64,000 nt of DNA from Phytoseiulus persimilis (GCA_037576195.1 CM075103.1:38205250-38269249); one strand, 5' to 3'; positions 31,800-44,400 are shown, counted from the stretch's first letter. The notes: a model not told the origin generated them from the sequence alone. A program made the numbers and translations.

Positions 31800-34700
31800 A
31801 TAAATGAGGTTAACATCGAATTCGGAGTTCTTGTTCGCAGAATGGAGGTTCTGATATTTGTCCTGATGCGGTTCAGTGAGCTGAAACTTCTTCCACAGCT
31901 TGCGTTTGACACGAGAACGCAAAGGATCAATCGATGGTGCATGAGAACACCCGAGAAGGCCGTTTCCGGCCCTCTCCCGTCGCGCTCGACACTCGGACGA
32001 CCAACTGATTGGGAATGGTCAGAATGCTTCCGCGAACCGGATGTTCGCACCAACTCCCAAGGCTCAAGAAAATCCCTCTCAATATGAATGGGGTTCTCGC
32101 GGTGAAGAACACACGAGACTGTGTTCGAGAACGAGAATCTCCCTGCGCTTCTTCGTAAACCATGGATCCTCGAAGCTTGGAAAATTCCTGATGGCGGGTT
32201 TCGTCGACCGAGCGAGATATTCTTATGGAGTGTAGTGGGGAATTCCATGCCCGGGACTGATGATGAGTCAAAACGCCATCCATGACATCAACAACTTCCA
32301 TGTCCAGTCAGTCCGCTGACAACGAATACGGGTCCGCCCCCCTGGTTGCGCTTGGATCGACCCGGAGCGTCGATCGGTCGATCGGCTAACGTCGGCGTTC
32401 GTGAACGTGGCTCGATACCGTTGCACGACTTCGCAGCTCTTGATCGTGTTAACCCGTCTATTACTATTTTGACACTTCTTATGGGTTTTGCACTAGGTAT
32501 CCGGATTCCTCTCGAACGGTCGGTGCGCTCCGGGGCGGAGCCACGTAGAACGGCGGGGTCGGGAATAAAGGAACCCGACAACGGTTCTTCTCTGAACAGC
32601 ACACGCGCGCGCTGTTCCATCGGCAAGTCGGCTTGCTTGCTTATATGGAGCGCGCGTCTGCTTGAAACTTTGAACTTACTCGAACTTTCTCTGGAATATT
32701 CAAACGATCGCTGAGGAGGCTGGCGAATAATCGACTTGTCATCGGAAGACGACAGCAATGCAGAGAGATAGCGTAGCGCAAGTTTTTTCATCATGGAGAT
32801 CGATTGGTATTTCATGCGGTATGCGGGATAATTGACTTCAAATCGAGGCTCCCTGGTGTGAAACCCGCAATAAGGACTCAGCAAGGGAGGACTTGGATTC
32901 GGAGACGAGCTAGGATCTCAAGATGAATTCCATGATGGGTGTCGTATTTTTTTCTAAGTTCTCAGCGGAAATAAGTTTTCAGGCGAGAAGCGTATTCCTT
33001 CACATGGAAACAAAAATACTCAGGACTGTGACAACGACTAGTTGTGTGATGTTTTTTCCCTCCTTTCCAACGCAGAAAAGCGCGACTCTCTATCTTATTT
33101 CGTTTCCGCACAATCAACTTCCCAAGTTACAGGTGAACACCTTCAACTTTCAGGAGTCCCTATTCTTCTCGATTCTCCTTCCGCGTACCATTCGGACTCG
33201 AAAGGCGATTGAGATTGCCCAAGTGTGTCAATATGCTCCCAAGGAGTCGGGCATCACGCCATGCAATTCAACTCGCAATCGGAATCGTGGCCCGTAACCA
33301 CCCCTTAACCGGCTGTACCCTCCCTGCGAAGGTGCATGCAAGAAGTGTGCCCCAAAATTCCGGATTGGGTGACCGCATAATCACGCCACTTCGATAAGTC
33401 ATAGCCTCATGTTCAAACGAAAATGTGTAGTGCCCTGATGAGCTCGGATTCCCCACCTCGGAAGAATTTCCCCATGATGAATGAAAGTTCCGAATTCCCA
33501 GGGGCGAAACCGCTCGTGAGTCGGTCCTAGAGAAAGTGGAGGGTCAGCCCAGGATGCGAGGGTATGAGATCAGACTGATTGCACACGGGTTTCTTGAAGC
33601 CAGGGTAAAAGTAGTGGGAACGTTCGAGAATGATGTTCTCGGAGACGGTTGTGCTCGCCTATTTCTGAACCGGCGCAGGCGCCTGACAATCCGTTCGGCG
33701 AGAACATGAAGCGAGCTCGAGCGAGAGTGAGTCCTGAACGCATTCTGGAATATTTCGAATTTTCGAAAGAATCACTTGATGACAATGCTCCTCGGAATGT
33801 CGTCAATGACGATGGAACTGGCCCTGTTTCTTAACCAGGCGGGAATCAATCCGTTTTACGGCATAGAGTTCGACGCTCCAAGAGGGTCGCAGACCACGGT
33901 GGAGTACACTCGAACGTTTTGTTCGTGGTGTCAGATCCTGATGAGGTACTCCCACCTTATGGTGATAAGTCGTCTATAAAGCGCAGCAAGTCCATGCACC
34001 GTGGGTCGCGGACTGCGACTCGCAGATGGTCCACCTGGCTCCTGCCCGACTCTCATGAGAGCGGATGGTTCAGAATTCGCGATTCTGTCCTCGTATTACT
34101 CTGGCCCTGACGGTCGGGAAGAAGTGATTAGTATTTTATCAGCGCAAGCCCACATTCCCCAGATTCCGTGGCTCGGTAGTGTCAGGAGCTCAACAAAGGG
34201 TTTGTGCTGCTGCCTCCGACAGCGACGCTCGTCTGTCAACCCTTGAACGTGGCCAAAACTCACGTCGGCGCGCTCGAGGAACGCTCGCACTCAGCTCGGT
34301 CGTCCATGAAATAGAAGCAGAGGGGGAGGAGGGAGCACACGCCCCCCTCTACGCACTATGTTCATGCTCTATCCGGGGTCCAACCGCGCTTCGAGTAAGC
34401 CATTCAGAACGCGTGATCACAGAGGTACATTTCTGTATGGCATCCTCCCCGGCAGTACCAATATCGTTGTCGAAGCCGGTAGCGTGTTGTAGGTTTAGGC
34501 GATATTTGCTGCGTCGGGAAGCTTCATGTTCTGTGAGTCTACTGTTGATGGATATTCTCGCGGCTCCTTGTTCCCCCCAACGATACGCATTGGAGTTTTC
34601 ACGCACATCATACGGGCTTGCGGCTCGAAGTCCGTCAGTTGAGGGGCCCGTTATCTGTCGGGATATCAATGTAACATGGCCGATTAAAACCAAGGTGGGG

Positions 34701-36248
34701 AGAGGGTTAGAACACTCGGAGGGACGGGACCGACGAAAGACAGAATTCCCGGATGTGCTTGATGCCGTGAGTACGAGAACAGTGAAGATCAATGTGAAGT
34801 GAAACGCCATTGCTGGCTAGTCATTCCTGGCTACGGGATTTATCTCTCATTTCTCAACGGGATACGTTGAGCATTCAAAGTCCGCCAGAAACTAGACGGA
34901 TTCAGGACCATCTACCCGAACAATAGGTATGCCTCTGACTCCGAGCGGCGAGCCGATGGGTTGGTCTCTTGGCGAAACAGGAGCAATTCAACAGGGGCGA
35001 ATCTGCGGACTCTACGGAGACAAGAGCGGTCGTGTCTCTCAAAATTCAAGAGCGCGAAGTTGAGCGAGGTTTCAAATCAGATTATTTCATGCATCCTCAG
35101 GTATCGTATTTCGTCATCTGTAGGAGAGAGAAGGTCAAGCAGGTTCTTGAAGTCCTCTTTGGAAAGAGAGATCGGATAATATTTCAGGCCGATGAATTTC
35201 CCGCTGTGAGACTCCTCCGCGGATCAGCAATGCCATCTTCATAATTCCACTGGACCTTATCTGACCGGCAGAATATCCGTAACTCCACCGCAGCATTACA
35301 TTTGATACGATTCGCTCTTCAGGGCAAAGGATGAATGTGTCACTGTGGGCATCGAGATCAGTTTTTTTTGGATCTGGGCGAGAGCCCGAGTCTTCTCATA
35401 CGGCTTTCGAAGATTCTCTGAATTTTCTTTCCGCTTATTTCACAACAAATGCATCAACAAAGTCATCGAAATCGCTCAAAACTGCGATATACCGTTATTG
35501 CGAGTGAAACTTTTCAGAGGAGTAGAGGTCTTCGGTGACACACCCGCAACCTTCCCAGCAGAATATAGGAGATCCGGCGGTCTGGGAAGATGTGTTGAGG
35601 AAGCTCGAAGGAAACGTTGGGAGCAGAGGTCTCTCAGAGAGCTGTGGGGTATCATCGAAGTTTCCGGCTCTCCATCATGGAATTATTTTCGAGTGAACTA
35701 TACCGAGGACGTATGTCTCAGGCGCCCATCATCGCGAATGTAGGTAATGCGGTCCCTCGCGCGCGACCGTCGGCTTGGAACTCCCGGACCTATATTCTAT
35801 TCAAAGATGCACTTAAATCCAGGACACAGAGTACAGGGCAGATGGAAACTCGCCGATCGCCACGAAGGAATTCTCTTTCCAGGCCGCTGGAGTCATTAGA
35901 ATCACATAAGTAGAGCCGCCTTCTGAGGCGGTCACACGAGGAACTGAGAAATCGTGAGCAGGAGTCGGACATCCATGCGAAGTTCCGGACTATCGATCGA
36001 AGCGTTCTTGAGACACTTCGATGGAAGCTTCGACGACAGCAACTCTGAAAGCGTATGTCCGACCCAGTGCCAATCTCCGAAAATCGTTGCTGGAACGGTC
36101 TCCGGGACAAAATCATCTCTTCGGAATCTCACGAGACCATCCTTTGTCACTGCTCGAAATACTACTTTCGAGCTGCTCCAAGATCTAGAATCAGAGATTC
36201 AGCACGGATCGATGCTTTCCCAATGAAATATCCTCTGCTGGAGCGGAT
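31800..36248. other. No gene recognised
   Basis: About 4.4 kb without a recognisable family. The longest frames are 34179-34802 (+), 34349-34810 (-) and 32288-32884 (-), all without domain signatures and with overlapping opposite frames. If the first nuclear-receptor-like gene has upstream exons, they are probably in the right part of this interval. A stretch encoding FDDSNSESV near 36025 faintly recalls NDDSDSES at the start of the second receptor, but this is too short to use. Confidence 0.4.
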
Positions 36249-38515
36249 ATGCCTCGCGATTCAGCTTGTGCTGGCCGCGGATGTTTTCAAGCGGAGGTCG
36301 TGAGAAACTCTGCAAGGAAACCACACGGGGTGGCCGTTTCCCACCCATCGGCCGTGGAACAAGTCGCAATCGCTACGTCTGCTCGACGAAACGCTTCTCT
36401 CGCGACTGGGTACCATGAGTTGGAAACCGCCGTCTCCTCTCAGTCCGCCCCGCAAAGAGCGAATGTTCTGCCACCCGAGCCCCAGTGTGTTGGGCATGAG
36501 CCAAAGCTCGAAGAACCGCGAAGTCCAGCGTCTCAGTCACACTGTGGAGCTTCCACTCTCGAGACGCGACAAGGCTTTGGAGCCCTGAGTCCATATGGGT
36601 CAGAACCTCGCGAAAGATTTGCCAATATTTCTGTCGCTCCTCCCGTCGCTGAAGCCGAGCCAACAACGACAGAATCTCCAATAGGCCCGCAGCGGAATGA
36701 AGGAGTCATTACGTATCTTGAACTTTGTCCCAATCACGCATCCAATATCTCTAACGAATCCGATCTGCTGCCGGACTCCTCACTCGCCGTAGAGTCACCC
36801 AGGTCGGGGCTGCCCGGGGCTGACGTTCCGCTCCGCAACCTGGAAGCAACCGAAGGGAGACGAGCCGCTTCCAAACAGAGGAACACCGCTGCGCTGCCGA
36901 GGGCGACCGGCAGACACTCGCTGTCCAAAATGGCCGAGTTGAGCTCTGAGCAGAGAGATGTATCAGGAGCAATCGATTTCCTTTCACGCCATCCGAGATT
37001 TGAGTCGTCGACGACGCCTTGCTCAACGATCCCCGGAGCGGATCCCTCGGGAGCCGCAAATGCGGCAGATCCTTTCCCCGGATCGCTGAACCGCACGGAC
37101 GTCGCCGATACGGCATCGGCCCTACAGAAGGGAGTAGTGCGAGTGGGCCTCGGAGCCCTTCCTAGGGCGGAAGAACATCGAAGCACTCGAGCCTCGTGCC
37201 AGGTTTGCGGCGATGCTGCTTGGCCGTATCCTGAATCCTATGGCGCTCTGAGCTGCCGCGATTGCGAGGAATTCTTCGACGAATTCGCGCGAATCGAAGA
37301 ATACATTGGGAGCTGCCAGTTTGGACCCCCCTGTGTTATAAGCATTACCTCCCGCGAGTGCAGCATCCCGTGCCGTCTCAAGAAGTGCTATGACCAAGGA
37401 ATGCATTTACCGAGTGAGTACCCCTGACTTCCCGGAGCACGTCGGGACTTCCGATGTGAAATTCCCTATGTCCGAGAGTTCTATCGAGATCCTTCCTTCG
37501 CTGCAGGACCCGAATCGTGTTCTGAGACGCTTTCCGAATCATCGGAACAACTCCGACGAAATGAGCGGATCGCGCTCGAGCCTGGCTTACCTCCTGAGCA
37601 GAAGTTTCGCGAGTGGACTTTCGAGCTTGGAGGAAATGGATCATTTTAATCCTGCTTTGGCACCGAGATTAGATTTTCCAATGGCACTGGTGCGTTCGCA
37701 TTCGACTCGCCTGCTGTCGTTGTCTTCCGGCTGTCTGTCTGAAGTTCTTCAACGATGGCCTCCTCGGCCATCGTATCGATCAGCTCGAGTCTTTTTCAGC
37801 CTTCGTTGGAAACGTGCCGCCTGGAACAACGAAGTGTTACGGGGCTAGACTTCAGCCTCGCTTACAAGACCTGGCTGATGACCTCTGCGATGCGTTATTT
37901 ATCAATATACAGCGATTTCGATGAGTCGGATAGGAATATTCTGTTCGATGCGACTGGCATAGAGAACTTCATTCTGGGGGCTCTGTTCCGCTCACATAGC
38001 GATGATGCCTCGCTGTGTCACACGAGCTCTTTTCCGACCGATGATGGCCTCTCTACGTTCGCTCAGACGTTAATCCCGGAACTGGCTGAATTCGATTGAA
38101 TCGATCCAACCGACCGCGAGATCCTCTTGCTGCGGATGATGCTCTACCTCAGTAAGCGTAAGTGGCCAGGACGAGTCGGGCTCTTCATCGAAGAGGCCCA
38201 AGTAACAATGGGAGCTCGTTCCACTCAGCTTCGCGCAAGCTCATGGATAAAGTCTCCCTTGCAGAACCTCCCGGCTTACGAAACCAGGCTCAGCTCGAGC
38301 TCCATCGAACTATGTTCCCGAGGATAGTGGAGACTCGGAGAGCTAGAATGCGAGCTTCGGAATGTCGATTCAGTGAGCTCGAAACGATATTCTTCTCGGC
38401 ACATCCACCATCCTCAAGGTTCTCATGCCCTACTGGCTGGATATGTGGACCACTGGCGGTTTGTTGTTTTCGCACCAGTGCACGCACGCAAACTCGCCTA
38501 GTGCACCCCAGCTAG
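36249..38515 (+). pseudogene. Nuclear receptor-like gene A: unusual zinc-finger domain, broken ligand-binding domain
   Basis: Exon 36249-37413 encodes a long disordered region and then a nuclear-receptor DNA-binding domain (37197-37410): CQVCGD, SCRDCEEFF, an 8-residue gap, then CSIPCRLKKC. It ends at a gtgagt donor (37414). Differences from the family: two extra residues in finger 1, one Cys of finger 2 displaced by one residue (C-x3-C for C-x2-C), and a recognition helix reading CRDCEEFFDE where receptors have basic residues (CEGCKGFFKR type). The ligand-binding domain lies in 37800-38151 (IYSDFDESDRNILF = helix 3-5 signature; PTDREILLLRMMLYL = helix 8/9) and 38265-38515. TGA at 38097-38099 interrupts the first of these. 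The last intron (38152-38264) is phase 1, as in gene B. Phase 1 at 37414 does not fit phase 0 at 37800, so an exon is missing or the gene is decayed. The start codon is also uncertain. Confidence 0.75.
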
Positions 38516-40575
38516 GAAAACGCGGTCCGCATTCGTTTCAGTGAGGCGTGGGAGGAGGTTTTCGTGTGAACGATACAGTCGAAAGGGGTCACAGCCGTTA
38601 GCACCCTGTGGGAGTTTTCACAGTACTATCGAAAGCTGAATTCAGGACCGAAGTAACACCGAATACGTTGTAATTTCCTGCTGTTCTCAATATGAGAGAC
38701 ACTTGTGCTCGCACACCCTCCGATGGAGCATCGATGAAGGAATCGTGGAGATCGAACGAGGGGAATAGTGAATTACTCAGCATATCAGAAGCGGGCTGAT
38801 CCCTGTTTTTCAGTTCGTTAGGACGTATACTGTGGCTCGCATTGGGTTCGTTGTCATTCAGGACGGTTCAAAACAAAAATCTGCGATCGGAACGTCGATT
38901 CCTTCAATAGCGTGAATCTAGATATTCTGTCAAATACGTATTCTTGCCCGTTTTCCGGGAAACATGTGTCAGCACTCCCCATAGCAGGCTGAGTCGCGCG
39001 AGCTACGAACCCAGAGACAGAACCCCAACTTGTCGCCCACCCCAGGTTGTGAAATTTGACCAATAAACGGATCGTAGCTGTTCCGATCTCGAGTGAAGTC
39101 GTTCTAGTAGTTTCGACTCTCGTGGTATAGTGGGGGGACCATGTGGGGCCGAATGTTGGTTGCGAGTTCGAACCGTGCGGTCAGCGTCACGCATGATTGG
39201 AACGGACATGCCATGACTTGAATACACTGTAACAAAAATCGCTGTGATTTCCTATGGAAATAACTGCGTCTGTTTCCGAAGAGAGAAAGACTGAACCGTG
39301 TGGTTGAGAAATTCAATAACGGCTATGCAGAATAGGGCGTCTTCCGCGTATCCGAGGTATGTGTTTCGATGGCCAGCTTTCTTTCTCAGATGTAGTGAGC
39401 AAGGATTCTGGAACGGAATTTCAGAGTATTGCGAAAACCGACGTGATAATCTTCTCGCATGTGGGAGGAGTGTGCAGGAATCAGAGCGCGCGCCATCTTC
39501 TCCATCAGTTCAGGGCAGAAAGCATTATATCTTGAGATTCAACGGCGTGCTCCATATTCCTCGCAAGTCTATCGTGCTCACGAAATTATCAAGTGTTCCG
39601 TGCTCAGTGTATCACTCTAGAGCAAATCTACGATCGAAGAATTGCTCAGATCTACATATCAGCTATGTCGATACCTTCCTGTCATCGAGGTCTGGTTTCA
39701 AGGGACCCGATGCAGTTGCAACCGGTGATGAGATATTTCCAACGATGACCTGCAGTACAGGGATAGAACGCGGAGGTTTTACTTCAGGGCCACTCTGTGA
39801 ATGAGAGCGAGTGTGGTTTGAGAAACTAACATCGCACGCCGCACGCGAGCTCCTTTTCACCTTCCGCTGCCGTCCGAGGGGAAGCGCAACGTGCAGTCTA
39901 CGCGCATGCCCACGTGACTCGTCAGACAATGATTGGATGTTTACAAATGCGTCCGAGGACCGCAACTTAGGAAAGCTACTCTGGAACGGTGGGTTCTTTC
40001 TTCTTCGATGGAAACCTGTTAACGCCTTTGCTCGGAGATCAGAGATCTCGAGTCTCCCACGGAGCGAAATTCCGTGGGCAGCCTTCTTCCACAAACCACA
40101 CGCTCCTCAGGATTCCGTGTCGTTCTCTACAGATCCGTGGTTTGTCGTTGAGGGTGTACCGGCTCGATTCAATGACGCCATCGGGAAGTTCCTGAAGCTT
40201 GCTCTGACTCTCTTGAACGCCGGGAAGCTTTTACGCGATCTGGAAGGAGTTTCGAAAGGCGACAGCGACGGGTGGGATATTCAAGTACCAATCGAATGTG
40301 GAGAAGAATCTGGTCTTACAGAACGAATTCACAGATCATTGAGCTACCTCTTGAGACCATCACACGAGTAATCGGAAGAGTCGTTCACCGGCGACCAGGG
40401 TTTGAGACTTGAGCGAGATTCTGGAAAACAGCTCGAGGCATGTTCGGGTCCTTATAAGACTCGCCGACTTGCCAACGGTTACCACGGCACTCGGGCTCTC
40501 GAACTCGAAAGATTCGTCACTTAAGCCGCCCGCGCTCCATTTCATCTAGCGCTGTGAAGAGATAGAACTGGGAGA
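38516..40575. other. Intergenic between the two receptor-like genes
   Basis: No domain recognised. An open frame at 39811-40371 (+, 186 codons) is the longest; it has no family motif and is not called. A stretch at 39110-39175 has tRNA-like promoter boxes (TGGTATAGTGG and GAGTTCGAACC) but no acceptor stem. Confidence 0.4.
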
Positions 40576-42859
40576 ATGAACCGGAGCGTCATAGGAGTCA
40601 ACGACGACAGCGATTCGGAGAGCGCCCGCTTAGTCCGCGCTCCATGGAACGTTGGCCGCGCGGCACAGCAGGGATCAAGTTCAAGACCATCGGGGGTCGC
40701 TACTGGGCCGGTCTTCACGACAATCCAAACTCCTGGAACATCCAGGGAATCAATGATCGGACCTTCTCACAATAGGCCCCCCTGGATGTCCTGGTTCCCA
40801 CCACCCGGAACGCGCGGGTTCCAGCAAGCCATCGCAAATGCTGGACTCATCGGGTTACCCCCGCCAATCTGGCCGTGGCCACCCGCTCCGTTCTTCCCAG
40901 ATGATCCATTGCAGATAATGCACCGCGGCCTTCACCGAAACGGCGCGCCCATGGCTCTTTTCTGGCCTGAAGTTAGCGGCGTACCCTTCCCACCGTTTCT
41001 GCAGCCTCCTGCTCCCGCCGCGGCTTTCCAACCGTGTCTCGACAGAGACGACAGAGGATCTTTCGAGATCAGGCGTGTACATCAGCCAGGGTTCGTCCAC
41101 GAGGCGAGCGTTCCATCCAAGACGACCGCCGTTCCCGCGACGATCGCCGTTCCCGCGTCGATCGCCGTTCCCGCGACGACTGCCGTTCCCGCGACGACTG
41201 CCGTTCCCGCGACGACCGCCGGCCCCGCGACGATCGCCGGCCCCGCGACGATCGCCGTTCCTGCGACGATTGCTGTCCCTGCGACGACCGCTGCTCTCTC
41301 GACGACCGTTGTTCCCGCGACGACCGCTGTTCCCACGACGACCGCCATGCCCACCACCGCTGCTTCGCTGCCCGAGCCGAGGGTAATCGAAAACAGGCGA
41401 GCGATGCCCGGAGCAGTCCAGGGTGTTTGTCCCTTTACGCCGGAGCAGCTCGCGAGCCTTCCCGAAACCGTCACATTGGAGCAGCTCAAAGATCTTCTGC
41501 CTCTAGGATGTCTAGGACCGAATGAAAAGCCCCGTCCGTTTCCCGATTTGTCTGAGCTCGATGAACCCAACGTCTCCAGCGTAACTGCTCAGCTACCGCA
41601 GTCCTCACTGACCGGAGAGTCATCGAGATCCGGACTTCCGGAGTCTGACGCGCCCCTCCGGGACCCGTCCATAATCAAAGGGAGGCGAAAACTCTCTAAA
41701 CAGAGGAAGATCGCCGCGATCGTCGAAACTTCCCAGCCAAAAGTTGCCAGGTTGAACCCCAAGCCCAAGAAGATGCCAAAAGCGAAGCCTGCTCCGGTGC
41801 ACTGTTCCAGCGAGACGCCAGGGCCCTCTGGGTCTTCGAGCACTCGACCGCTGCTCCCCGGAGCGACTTCTTCGCAACCATGCGACCCGACAAACCCCGT
41901 TCTCGAGGCACTGGATCTAAGTGATTGTCATCGTGCCTTTCCCCCTGCAGAAGGCAGAGAAACGCTGCATGCGGAAAGCATGCCTGATGGAACACTGGCA
42001 GACAGCTACAGAACAGCAACCATCTCTTTTCTAACGCCTGCTCCCCGTCCGGACAAGAATTGCGTGAGTAACCTCTCAACCATGGAATTATGGCTTCTAT
42101 TCCCGAAATACCGCAGCGGAGATACCCGGCCCCTCCGAAAAGTGTACTGATGGAAGTGCTTTCCAGACCGAGCCGGGAGCGAATGTCTCCGGAGAAAGGA
42201 ACGTTTCGACGCAGACCTTCGCGAAGCATTACGGAGGCTGGTTGAAACTCTTCGAGAATCGGATCCAGACATTACCAATGTACAGCGATTTCAGCGGGTC
42301 TGACTGGAAGATTCTGCGCGACGAGACCGCCCCCGTGAACTTTGTTCTGGATCTTCTGTGGGATTCGCGGGGCAAGGAGCGTCTCAGGATCATCGAGTGT
42401 GTAGGATACGACCAGCAGTCACCCGGGGGCACCGGTCCGGATGTCGATCCGGCCTCCGCATTCTTTGAGACGTTGAGCGAAGAATTTGTCAATTTCAACC
42501 GAGTCGCACCATCCGAAAAGGAGCGCTGCTTGCTTGGTTTGATGCCGTACCTCAGGATACGTGAGTGCCCGTTTGATATTTAGGCAGCCTTGTCAAAAAG
42601 CCTCTCTCAGGCCCCACGCATAGATTCACTCCCACGAACGTACAACCGTACCAATCTCGACTCCCTTACAGCACCTCACCTTGTCCAAGAGCAAGCTCAA
42701 CTCAAGATTCATCAAGAGCGCTTCTTGACGCTTATGGAGCATGAGAGAGCTACGATAGAGAAATCGAGAGAAGGCAGATTTTCTGAACTCGAATCCATCC
42801 TGAACTCAGTTCAACTTGCCTCCCAGAAACTGACCGTTTTCGTGCAAACGTGCAGGTAG
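40576..42859 (+). CDS. Nuclear receptor-like gene B: ligand-binding domain without zinc finger
   Basis: Three exons, 40576-42063, 42167-42560 and 42672-42859, join to 2070 nt (689 codons plus TAG). All junctions are GT-AG (gtgagt donors) and phases agree (0, then 1). Exon 1 encodes a Pro-rich region (FPPPG, WPWPPAPFFP), an array of PATTAV-type hexapeptides (18-bp units, about 41116-41360), and a segment paralogous to gene A (SSRSGLPESDAPLRD, GRRKLSKQRK). Where gene A has zinc fingers, B has none: too few cysteines and no CX2C pairs. Exons 2-3 are a ligand-binding domain: FAKHYGGW, MYSDFSGSDWKILRDE (helix 3-5), PSEKERCLLGLMPYL (helix 8/9) and QAQLKIHQERF...GRFSELESIL (helix 10/11). It could act as a DNA-binding-free partner or repressor, as SHP and DAX-1 do in vertebrates; that role is inference. 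The model is intact, so the gene is probably functional. Confidence 0.8.
41116..41360 (+). repeat. 18-bp coding minisatellite in receptor gene B
   Basis: About 13-14 tandem units like gccgttcccgcgacgact, encoding a PATTAV/PATIAV hexapeptide array. The unit length preserves the frame. All frames on both strands stay open here, which creates shadow frames. Confidence 0.88.
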
Positions 42860-43699
42860 ACTACGGTTATTTGTTGTGAATAGACGACAGACCAGTAAAC
42901 TTGGTTCCGACCACTGTACTCTGACTTAAAAAACACACTCGCTCCCTCCGAAACTGAGAGGAGTATATCTCATCTGAGCGATACGGTCAGAAAAACTCAT
43001 CAACTCTGGGGTTGTCCCATCGTCGTCGAAATGTCGTTGTATTCACTCTCCTGATTACACTCTCCCATTAATGATCAAGGACCAAATCACGCGTGTAACA
43101 CGACGGAGTCCGGAATAAAATGCAGGCAGATCCTAGGCAGAGTAGACCTCGTGTCAGCTATTCGGGATTCGGCACGAGCATTGCACGATACCGCGTAATC
43201 ACATGTGTTCAGGGAGAGACCCCATGAGAGAAGCCACAGGAATGTGTGGGCAGAATTCCAACGAAGACGCTGAAAACAGGATGTTCCCCTTCGATATGAC
43301 CATGTGTTCGAGCCCGTTTTCTGAGAAGAGTAATAATACTATAACAATAAAAAATACACAGTCGGACTCAAATCAAATGCCATGTCTTGCATGTAAACGC
43401 TCTCTTGGCATGATTATCATCGCGGTGTCACTAGCACAGATCAATGGAACAAGGCATGATAACGTTCCATCCGAAGTTTTCTATGAGGTCCGCGCGAGTG
43501 GTGAGGACGGACAGGCGGCCTCAACCAAGATCATGATCCAGATCGGAACGTATGGCTACAAGGTAGTCCGATACCTATAGTTGAATCATACGAGTAACTG
43601 AGAATGGAAATGGCGGTGGAAAACGATTACTCATCCTCACCTTGGAATAAGCTGGAGGATGAGGCTAGACGGCGATCAGCAGGCTCAATATAGGAACGC
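42860..43699. other. Intergenic; one unassigned small open frame
   Basis: Downstream of receptor gene B. An AATAAA-type signal (ggaataaaatg) lies near 43113. A 125-codon plus-strand frame at 43203-43580 has no recognised family and no clear splice context; I would not call it a gene. Confidence 0.35.
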
Positions 43700-44400
43700 T
43701 CTGGTATCCAAAATCATTTGAGAGCCCCCGCACAACCGCAACTCACTTTCCATGATGTGGTATTCACTAAACCCAGAAGGCTGGAAAACCTCATCAGAGT
43801 GAGACAAAGGGATGCGGGATAGTGGGCCATACCACTTTCAACCATATTAAAGGACTCGTTCGAGAGAGAACTAAGTGGGAGTTCTCCCGATACCATGGAG
43901 ACCACCAGCAAAATCATATATCTCGGAAGAGTGAGGAAGATGCGACATAAAACCTCGGGCGAGTCGAAAGCGAAGGAAAAGGAGGTGAAAACCTCCGAAA
44001 AAAGTCCCCAGGAGACGACAAGCGCCGGGGAATCGGGACGAAGCCGACTAGGCCGCTCCGATGATCGGGCATGGCCAAGCTCCGAAAGGCCTTCCAGACC
44101 ACCACACCCGCCACACTCCGTACCAGACTTTCGAAGAGAAACTGGGACAAAGAGGAAGACGGGTGACAGGTCGGTGGACCTCGGCCACAGCGATAATGAA
44201 AAGCAAAGACCAACTGGTCCGCGCAAAGACGACCGGAGCTCGGGCAATCGCTCAACCAACTCCCAAGTGGGGAGGGAGCCAACTAGGCCTCGATCCTCCA
44301 CACCAAACCCACGGCCGGAGAGGACGACGGGAGGAACCGATTGGGCGGCCTCCTTCGAAAACGCCCTGAAGAAGGAGGACTGACGACACGTATCCCCCAT
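43700..44400 (+). mobile_element. Fragment of the same non-LTR family (C-terminal block) plus charged open frame
   Basis: 43785-43920 encodes RRLENLIRVRQRDAG, then FERELSGSSPDTMET. This is the counterpart of RRLRNHIEVRQRGAG-like sequence at 51066-51210 in the large non-LTR copy. It then passes into a highly charged Lys/Arg/Ser-rich frame (43895-44383, ends EDEWAASFENALKKED-like). The charged frame may be part of ORF1 of the element starting at 44420, or a rearranged fragment. No RNA-binding or zinc motif is visible. Confidence 0.4.

Noticed and set aside
32288-32884. 198-codon minus-strand frame
   Set aside because: No domain, no splice context, overlapping opposite frame, near repeats; not supportable as a gene.
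39105-39180. tRNA-like TGGTATAGTGG ... GAGTTCGAACC
   Set aside because: The T-arm nearly pairs but the acceptor arms do not match; perhaps a SINE head or tRNA pseudogene. Too weak to call.
41034-41570. Arg/Asp-rich and Ala/Val-rich frames over the hexapeptide region
   Set aside because: Shadow frames of the 18-bp minisatellite in receptor gene B. Only the frame giving PATTAV is continuous with the paralogous and ligand-binding segments.
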